A program made the position numbers and the translations under genes. Shown here piece after piece: positions 30,819 to 36,270 of a stretch of DNA of 36,270 bases; position 1 is the first letter of the stretch, and each line of letters starts with the position of its first letter. Below the pieces are notes generated by a model. The model saw only the letters and a list, made by a program, of their open reading frames with translations, had not been told where the DNA came from and did not search any database. Source of the stretch: an uncultured Oscillospiraceae bacterium (GTDB taxonomy: Bacteria > Bacillota_A > Clostridia > Oscillospirales > Oscillospiraceae); assembly GCA_910579155.1 (NCBI GenBank), contig CAJTTS010000012.1:32754-69023 (forward strand), in the 5' to 3' direction.

Positions 30819-33140
30819 TCAGTTTCTTGATACAATCACCACCGTTTGATTCCTACAGTCGATCTCCAGCCGCCGGGCGGCGGCGTACCGGTTGAATCGC
30901 TGCTCGCCTACGCCCACCACAGCAGGGATGCCGAACTCCGCCGCGCGGATCGCCATGTGGGAGTTGGCCCCGCCGTAAGCCGTGATGAACCCGGCAATCG
31001 AGTGGGAAAATATCCAGTCGTAGCCCGGATCCGCTCCCCGGATCAGCACCAGCTTCCCTTCCAGCGAGGATTCCGGCGCGGGAAGCTGCACGGTTTCCGC
31101 AGCGCAGCGCTTTTGTGTAATAAAATTGGGGCTCCCTTCCGGCATAAAAAAGCTGTATATCTGTCCCTCCTCCCACAAAAGCGGCGGAAGCGTAATGCCG
31201 GACGAAGCGCACTCCTGTTCCCGCCCGGCCAAGATGGAGTCCCGCAAAATCCGTTCCAGATCGTCCGCGCTGGAATAGGTCTCGGTGATGCGCCGGATGG
31301 ACGCGTAGGACATATCCTCCCGCGTCAGGCCAAACTCCGCCCCAAGCCGGACCAACAGTTCCAACACATCGGAAAGCGTCTGCGTAAAGACAAACTTGGC
31401 GTATTCCCGGCCCTCTATGGCGTACCGGATGAAGTGAAACAGGGATAGAACATCGGCTGGAAGCCGATGTTCCTCCAGCATATGCTGGAGGCGTTCAAAC
31501 TGCCCCAGAGACAGCTTGAATGCCGTCTCCTCCTCCGGGTCCCCGCCGGCGGATTTGGAAAAGTCAAAATACTGTTCCCGCCCCTGGTCGTACCGGGGGG
31601 AACAGATGTCATAGGTTCCGGGGCGAAGATGGCCGTACCGCGCTAAAAACGTGTCGGAGTCCAGCGCGGCAAAATCCCGCGTGATATTTTTGCCGACGGT
31701 GGACAGGCTGTTCATGTACAGCATGCGTTCTTCCTCGCTCATCACGCCGGTGGCCACCATAGAGCGCAGAAGATCCACCGCAATAAACCCCGCCCGGGCC
31801 AGCCCCGCAAAGGGCAACGTTCCGTAGCGCTTGCAGTATTCCAGGAGCCAGTATATCTTTTCCGCCGTCCCCAGGCTGCTGTTCACGATTTTGCAGCGCT
31901 TCTCCTGTAGGACCGCAATCTTTTCGGCATCCTTCTGCCACAGTCCGTCCTTGCGGATGATGGAACTGGTCAGCTCCCGCAGGGCATCCACAAGGCAAGC
32001 CCGCTCCTCTGCGGTAAAGCCATGGGCCTCCAGCGCTTTGACGCGTTCCGGCAGGTCGAAGGTGTAGCAGGTGAACGCGATCTCAAATTCCACCTTGTCG
32101 TGGAGCTCCGGCGAGGTCCGAAGCCGGTGCAAATAGTATTCCGTCAGCTTTTCCGCCAGCGGTTCCGGCAGCACCTTGGGCAGAAATGAATTGAAACTTA
32201 CCCGCGTATCAATATAGGGAAGCCCCTGAAAATCCACCATCAGGGGGAAGGAACGCAGGTTCCGATACCCATAGTTGTCCCGCTGGTAGGCCCACACGCC
32301 GTCGGTTATAATCTCCTTGTAGAGACTCAGCGCCAGCGCCCTGGGGCGGATGCCGATCATCTCCGCCGGATTCCAGTCCGGCATGACCCCATAGATCGTT
32401 TCCTTGCCGCACAGGTCCGGGTGGGGCAGCATGGACCCCCGCAGCTTTGCCCGGATTTGCTCAAGACTGCGCCGCTGCTCCTCCAGGTCCTTTACTGGCC
32501 GGCGCAGAACCAGCGGCCGCACCTGCAATAAGTATAATTCTCCGTCTGCTATGGCAAATTCAAGGTCCAAAGCGGGGCGCTGAAATAATTCCTCCAACTC
32601 CCGGCACAGCCGGACGACCTGCTCCAGCGGTGCGGGGGGCAAATCCGGCGAGCCCTTAAAATGGTAAAAGGTTTTCAAATGCGTCCCGGTTCCGTCCGTC
32701 ACGGAGGTGGTGGAGCCGGTGGCGCAGTCATAATTGAGGACGTAGTAATTGCCACCCGTATTGGGGTCCACAGTAAAGGCCACCCCGCACAGCTCCACAT
32801 CCGCCAAAAACGGCTGGATGAGGATTTGGTTTTCCGGGTCCGGTCCCATGGACTCCGCCACCTGCGCGACGGTGCGTAAGATGTCCGTTTCGCCCTTCAC
32901 ATCGGGGATGGAGAGGTATTTCCCGGCGTTGGAGCACTCCGCCGTATCTTCATTTTGGGCGCTGCTGCGGACAATCAAGCGCCGCTCCAGCAAGCCTGCG
33001 TCCCGCAGCATCGTGATGGCGCGAGCCGGACGGGACCGAGCTTCTCCGGCGGTCAGGCACACCTGGGGGAGGAGCTGCGCTGTGGTGAGTTTACCGGCAA
33101 GATCCCACAGTGTACCTGCTTTGGTTGAAAACTCCATCAT
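30819..33140 (-). CDS. PEP-synthase-like phosphotransferase, likely L-glutamine kinase (Cj1418-like)
   Basis: A 773-residue protein with an N-terminal ATP-grasp domain of the PEP synthase/PPDK type (VRSSAQNEDTAECSNAGKYLS; VELCGVAFTVDPNTGGNYYV) and a C-terminal phosphohistidine domain, TAYGGANSHMAIRAAEFGIPAVVG, with His at about 728. Only 45 residues follow that histidine. The PEP/pyruvate-binding barrel that follows it in PEP synthase and PPDK is absent, so the phosphoryl acceptor is something else. Cj1418 has this layout and phosphorylates the amide nitrogen of glutamine, using ATP to give AMP and phosphate. Start at ATG 33140 (MMEFSTKAGTLWDL) after AAAGGA; the ATG at 33173 would overlap the methyltransferase gene. 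Confidence 0.87.
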   Translation of the reverse strand: MMEFSTKAGTLWDLAGKLTTAQLLPQVCLTAGEARSRPARAITMLRDAGLLERRLIVRSSAQNEDTAECSNAGKYLSIPDVKGETDILRTVAQVAESMGPDPENQILIQPFLADVELCGVAFTVDPNTGGNYYVLNYDCATGSTTSVTDGTGTHLKTFYHFKGSPDLPPAPLEQVVRLCRELEELFQRPALDLEFAIADGELYLLQVRPLVLRRPVKDLEEQRRSLEQIRAKLRGSMLPHPDLCGKETIYGVMPDWNPAEMIGIRPRALALSLYKEIITDGVWAYQRDNYGYRNLRSFPLMVDFQGLPYIDTRVSFNSFLPKVLPEPLAEKLTEYYLHRLRTSPELHDKVEFEIAFTCYTFDLPERVKALEAHGFTAEERACLVDALRELTSSIIRKDGLWQKDAEKIAVLQEKRCKIVNSSLGTAEKIYWLLEYCKRYGTLPFAGLARAGFIAVDLLRSMVATGVMSEEERMLYMNSLSTVGKNITRDFAALDSDTFLARYGHLRPGTYDICSPRYDQGREQYFDFSKSAGGDPEEETAFKLSLGQFERLQHMLEEHRLPADVLSLFHFIRYAIEGREYAKFVFTQTLSDVLELLVRLGAEFGLTREDMSYASIRRITETYSSADDLERILRDSILAGREQECASSGITLPPLLWEEGQIYSFFMPEGSPNFITQKRCAAETVQLPAPESSLEGKLVLIRGADPGYDWIFSHSIAGFITAYGGANSHMAIRAAEFGIPAVVGVGEQRFNRYAAARRLEIDCRNQTVVIVSRN

Positions 33141-33148
33141 ACGAGAAG

Positions 33149-33901
33149 CTATCCTTTCTTCTGTGCCATCCAAATCCGCGTTGTATAGGGCACGGCAATC
33201 GTCTCCTGATGCAGACTCTCAACAGTGGCGCGAATCTCCCCGATGATTTTTTCAAACACCTCCGGCGATTGGCGGTACACTGTGCCGTGGGACTTCCAGC
33301 CCTCAATGAAGTCCTCGGCTGGGATGTGGTGGACCACCTGACCGGAAAAGAACTGTACGTCCTTGAACAGCCCCGAACTCTGAATCACTTCCGTCTGGTC
33401 TTCCCGGCGGGTGCCATATTGATAGCCCGGAATATTTTTCTTTATGACCGCCTCGATCTTTTGCTGGAGCGGATCGTCCAGATCGCGGTGGTTCCACATA
33501 CAGGCAAAGTACCCGCTGGGCTTCAAAATACGGCTGGTTTCCGCCAAGGCCTGCTGCCTGTCACAAACATTGAAAGACGAGCCGAACGTAACCAGATCGA
33601 ATTTCGATGCGTCCATGCCAGTATCCTCGCCCACGCCCTCAAACCACGAAACATTCGGATATTCACTCGTCCGCTTGATTCCATTTGCCCGCATTGCGTC
33701 ATTGGGCTCCACAGCGCACACAACCAGTCCGGCCTTTGCCAACTCCAGCGTCAGGTGAGCGGCTCCGGCGCCCACGTCACATGCGGTGTCCCCCTGCTTT
33801 ACCCCGGCGCGGATCAAAAGCTCCTGAATCGCGCTAGGCGCATAATCCGGGCGGCGCAGGTACGCATCCGCCAAATTTGTATAATCCCATTCTGTTTTCA
33901 T
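33149..33901 (-). CDS. SAM-dependent methyltransferase (Cj1419-like)
   Basis: A 250-residue class I methyltransferase: motif I CDVGAGAAHLTL (residues 41-52), the acidic ribose-binding end of strand 2 in VCAVEPNDAMRANGIKR, and LVTFGSSFNVCD followed by LAETSRILKPSGYFACMW. It begins MKTEWDYTNLADAYLRRPDY. In the C. jejuni MeOPN locus a methyltransferase lies directly before the glutamine kinase, as here, and is thought to O-methylate the phosphoramidate. Gap of 4 bases after the kinase gene. C. jejuni has two methyltransferases (cj1419c, cj1420c); only one is seen here. Confidence 0.88.
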   Translation of the reverse strand: MKTEWDYTNLADAYLRRPDYAPSAIQELLIRAGVKQGDTACDVGAGAAHLTLELAKAGLVVCAVEPNDAMRANGIKRTSEYPNVSWFEGVGEDTGMDASKFDLVTFGSSFNVCDRQQALAETSRILKPSGYFACMWNHRDLDDPLQQKIEAVIKKNIPGYQYGTRREDQTEVIQSSGLFKDVQFFSGQVVHHIPAEDFIEGWKSHGTVYRQSPEVFEKIIGEIRATVESLHQETIAVPYTTRIWMAQKKG

Positions 33902-33905
33902 GTCC

Positions 33906-34433
33906 TTACTCCTTTACATTTTTAATTGCCGATTGTAATACCGATATTTGTTCCTCCGGCGTCATGGCGCCGTCGTTCACCAGGATCATATCCGGCCTCT
34001 TGGGCTCCTCGACTTTAACGTGGAGTCCTGCCACATCCTGCCGCGCGGTGCTGTATAGCCCCTTTTGATCCCGGCGGCGCAGGGTCTCTTCGGTTACTTT
34101 GATGTACACCTCAAAATATCCGGGAATATTTTCCCGGTTCCACGCCCGCACACTGTCGAACATGGAAATTGTGCAGCACACCACCGTAAAGCCCTGCTTC
34201 CCCAGCAGTGCGCACAGCCTGGCGTTGCGCATGGCGCTCTTGCGGCGGTCTGCCTCTGTGTAACCCAGGTCGTCGCCAAATACCTGCCGGAGCTCGTCCC
34301 CGTCCAGGAAAACGACGTTTTCTCCTTCGGTCTTCAGCTTCTCATACCACAGCCGCCCAATCGTAGTTTTGCCCGCCCCGGACAGACCCGTAAGCCAATA
34401 TATACGGCCTGTGCTGTTTTCCAAGCTAGCCAT
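33906..34433 (-). CDS. CysC-like kinase, likely CDP-phosphoramidate 3'-kinase (Cj1415-like)
   Basis: A 175-residue P-loop kinase of the APS-kinase fold: Walker A GLSGAGKTT (16-24), DGDELR (44-49), GYTEADRRKSAMRNARL. A true APS kinase has a conserved SFISPYRxxRD segment; here the equivalent is CTISMFDSVRAWNRENIPGY, so the sulfate-side contacts are altered. There are no ATP sulfurylase genes. The C. jejuni counterpart adds a 3'-phosphate to CDP-phosphoramidate. The stop of the upstream sulfotransferase-fold gene overlaps its start by 8 bases. An automatic annotation as adenylylsulfate kinase would be understandable but probably misleading. Confidence 0.85.
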   Translation of the reverse strand: MASLENSTGRIYWLTGLSGAGKTTIGRLWYEKLKTEGENVVFLDGDELRQVFGDDLGYTEADRRKSAMRNARLCALLGKQGFTVVCCTISMFDSVRAWNRENIPGYFEVYIKVTEETLRRRDQKGLYSTARQDVAGLHVKVEEPKRPDMILVNDGAMTPEEQISVLQSAIKNVKE

Positions 34434-36084
34434 CCCCTTCCGGGCAAATCATATCTGTGATCAGCTCATGGCTGTCCTGGGCAAGGTAGTCCAGGATCAT
34501 CTTTACAACGCCGCTATAATAGGGCGGGACACCCGGTGCGAGATAGCCGTGCTTTTGCGTTTCCACGTATACTTCATTCACCCATTCTTCATACCGGAAT
34601 GGCTCTTGAAACAGTTCCTCCCAGAATGCCTCTGAAAAATTACGGTAATCCGGCAGATCGCAGTCGTAGCCATACGCTCGCTGAACATTTTGAAACGCAA
34701 AATTCAAACGAAACACATCGTAAGTACTTAAAAACTTTGAAAAATCATGGCAATCTATCGCTGTCGTGTCATGCGCAGAAATCGTCCTCTTTTTATCTGT
34801 AGCAGCGCTTGGGAAATAGACTTTGATCCCGTTGACCGTAGTCTCCAGCATGCACTCGTCAAATTTGATATCCATCCAGTTGCATACTGCTTGCATCGTC
34901 TCCCGCGTTCGCCGCTTGGCGTCTTCAAAACGAATGACTTTGATGATTTTATTTTGATTTTCTGCTCGCCTTTCCAGCCCTATGCCAAGGCTTCCTGAAA
35001 AGCATTTATAAAGTGCATCAGGATGAAACCAACGATATCTTCTTTCCAACACCCATCTCTGATACATCAGTTGGATACTGGAAAAGACCTGCTGTACGGG
35101 TTCTCTAATAATAACCCAATGCTCAAAGCGGTTAAAATCCTCTGGCGAGAGAAGTCCATCGTATTCCGTTGTATTACAGTCTGTCAGGTGAGTCTCAAAA
35201 AAAATCCAATAAGGCTGCCCAGGAATGTATTGTTTCCCAATTATGTTGTGGTACGCAGCAAAAATAGCCTTGAATAAACATGTAAAAGAGACACATCCCT
35301 TTCCCATCAGCAGTCCGGCCAATGCAGAAATGAACTTTGTTGGAGAGATATAGACTCTTTCTTCGCATTCGCCGTCGCTAGTCAAATAATGGCCTAATAG
35401 ATTCTGCTTTACCGCATGAGAAGTAAAATATGCCTGCATATGCCGTGCCACTTCTATGACCAACTCATCATCCTCCAAATATTGGAGTTGATCTAAATAG
35501 GCCTTCTTTAAAGAAACAAAGGCTCCGAACCCTCCAATATTCAATATGTTGGGGTGACCATCCATCAGCATATCAAAGAACATTGTTCCGCTGCGTCCCG
35601 TTGAACTGAACAGGACTATATTTTTAAGCCGCTCAGGTGTGAAAGATGAACTGTCTGGAATTTTGGAGTGTTTCAAAGCCTCTAAGCCACCGTCCAATAA
35701 AAACAAATAGCGCAATGGATAAAAGGCTGAATCCTTGCTCAACAAGTTTCTTTCCTTTAAACAAGTTTTCATCCGGTCCCGTGGGCCGTTCTTGGCGCCA
35801 CTTGTTGCTGTAATAATATAAATCGCACTAGGAAAGCGTTGTGCCGCTTCGTCCAAAGAAATAACCGGCACGGATATTCCGTCACATTCAAAATTACTGC
35901 CCTGCTTCTGGGGATCGTCGTCACAAAAGCAAGCCGGTTTTACCTGGAACAACGCAAATATCTGAAGTGCTATTTCCCCCAGGACACCGGCTCCGTATAG
36001 AACGAGGCCCTTTTCCCGAACGTGGTCCACAATTGAATAAATACTGCGATAGGATTCCATATCCGTTGACTTTTTCGGTTTCAT
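34426..36084 (-). CDS. Two-domain protein: Rossmann-like N-terminus and sulfotransferase-fold C-terminus
   Basis: A 552-residue protein. Residues about 26-110 form a Rossmann-like unit (GLVLYGAGVLGEIALQIFAL, then CFCDDDPQKQG and VPVISLDEAAQRFPSAIYIITA), like the nucleotide-binding domains at the front of some sugar-modifying enzymes. From about 150 the sulfotransferase fold begins: the 5'-phosphate loop VLFSSTGRSGTMFF (about 153-167) and a 3'-phosphate-type segment WVIIREPVQQVFSSIQLMY (about 315-333). The literal reading is a PAPS-dependent sulfotransferase. In this operon a 3'-phospho-CDP donor is more likely, making it a candidate phosphoramidate transferase (inference). The base composition is clearly less GC-rich than the rest of the window, which suggests transfer. 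ATG follows TTGGGAGAAT. Confidence 0.8.
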   Translation of the reverse strand: MKPKKSTDMESYRSIYSIVDHVREKGLVLYGAGVLGEIALQIFALFQVKPACFCDDDPQKQGSNFECDGISVPVISLDEAAQRFPSAIYIITATSGAKNGPRDRMKTCLKERNLLSKDSAFYPLRYLFLLDGGLEALKHSKIPDSSSFTPERLKNIVLFSSTGRSGTMFFDMLMDGHPNILNIGGFGAFVSLKKAYLDQLQYLEDDELVIEVARHMQAYFTSHAVKQNLLGHYLTSDGECEERVYISPTKFISALAGLLMGKGCVSFTCLFKAIFAAYHNIIGKQYIPGQPYWIFFETHLTDCNTTEYDGLLSPEDFNRFEHWVIIREPVQQVFSSIQLMYQRWVLERRYRWFHPDALYKCFSGSLGIGLERRAENQNKIIKVIRFEDAKRRTRETMQAVCNWMDIKFDECMLETTVNGIKVYFPSAATDKKRTISAHDTTAIDCHDFSKFLSTYDVFRLNFAFQNVQRAYGYDCDLPDYRNFSEAFWEELFQEPFRYEEWVNEVYVETQKHGYLAPGVPPYYSGVVKMILDYLAQDSHELITDMICPEGDG

Positions 36085-36127
36085 TTTTATTCTCCCAAAT
36101 CGTTTATTTAAGAAAAGTTATTGATGC

Positions 36128-36156
36128 TACATACCAGACGTTAGAAACCGTGCCAA
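36128..36156 (-). promoter_or_regulatory. Possible promoter of the phosphoramidate-type operon
   Basis: On the minus strand TTGGCA, 17 bases, TATGTA, about 45 bases before the ATG at 36084. The -10 is only fair, and the operon might instead be read through from the gene to the right. Confidence 0.4.
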
Positions 36157-36172
36157 ATCCAACGCGCAATAG

Positions 36173-36270
36173 TCACCTGATAACAAGTTCCTGTATTATC
36201 TTTACGAGCCGGCTCGCCCCGTTCCCATCCACCATTGCCTGCATCCGTTCCGCCATGTGCTGGCGGAGGG
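36173..36270 (-). CDS. C-terminal end of a PseG-like nucleotide-sugar hydrolase or glycosyltransferase (partial)
   Basis: The last 32 codons of a gene that runs off the window: LRQHMAERMQAMVDGNGASR, then LVKIIQELVIR and TGA. The DGNGASRLV ending resembles the C-termini of PseG and related GT-B-fold enzymes (DGKGA-R). PseG acts in pseudaminic acid synthesis, a sugar used on flagellins and capsules. The short fragment makes this tentative. Confidence 0.4.
   Translation of the reverse strand, partial: LRQHMAERMQAMVDGNGASRLVKIIQELVIR

Noticed and set aside
14289..36084. A single sulfur-metabolism island joining the sulfatases with the CysC-like and sulfotransferase-fold genes
   Set aside because: The two groups are 6 kb apart with unrelated genes between. 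The CysC-like protein lacks the APS-side motif, and its neighbours are glutamine/CTP enzymes, which fit phosphoramidate rather than sulfate chemistry.

Overview
The window is about 36 kb of a GC-rich, low-GC-phylum-type chromosome from an anaerobic, endospore-forming Firmicute. The gene set (a gpr spore protease divergent from rpsT, phosphotransacetylase, DegV and DUF1836 proteins, an anaerobic sulfatase-maturating enzyme, clostridial-type promoters, strong Shine-Dalgarno sites, several TTG starts) fits the Oscillospiraceae/Flavonifractor group of gut bacteria. That assignment is inference from gene content and codon style; there is no rRNA in the window.

Layout. 1-2.8 kb: lepA with an upstream XRE regulator on the minus strand, and at the left edge a partial second copy of the lepA 3' end plus a hairpin-rich spacer. 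3-9.1 kb: housekeeping genes (pta, an arginase-family enzyme, rpsT, gpr, a YihY-type membrane protein, an unknown protein), a candidate structured RNA with its own promoter and terminator, and a DUF5067-type lipoprotein. 9.3-14.2 kb: DUF1836 and DegV genes, a YtrA-type GntR/ABC operon, and a secreted L,D-transpeptidase. 14.3-23.4 kb: a catabolic locus with two cytoplasmic Cys-type sulfatases, a complete tripartite tricarboxylate-type transporter (TctC, TctB, TctA), a ROK regulator and a radical-SAM sulfatase-maturating enzyme; together these suggest import of an intact sulfate ester and its hydrolysis inside the cell. 23.5-25.9 kb: a GIY-YIG protein and an ECF sigma/membrane anti-sigma pair. 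26.1-29.1 kb: one very large flagellin-like protein with no flagellar genes nearby.

29.5-36.1 kb (minus strand) is the most interesting region. Six tightly packed or overlapping genes encode a sulfotransferase-fold protein, a CysC-like kinase, a SAM methyltransferase, a PEP-synthase-like phosphotransferase without the PEP domain, a class I glutamine amidotransferase and a nucleotidyltransferase. The last four occur in the same order as the Campylobacter jejuni genes for O-methyl phosphoramidate (MeOPN), a rare P-N capsule decoration (cj1419c-cj1416c), and the CysC-like kinase corresponds to cj1415c. I infer that this bacterium makes a 3'-phospho-CDP-phosphoramidate donor, and that the sulfotransferase-fold protein, whose fold normally binds the 3'-phosphonucleotide PAPS, could be the phosphoramidate transferase. 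A decayed PHP phosphoesterase gene, once translationally coupled to the end of this operon, would make sense as the enzyme that recycled the 3',5'-bisphosphonucleotide by-product. The window ends in what looks like the tail of a PseG-like nucleotide-sugar gene, consistent with a larger surface-glycan cluster to the right.
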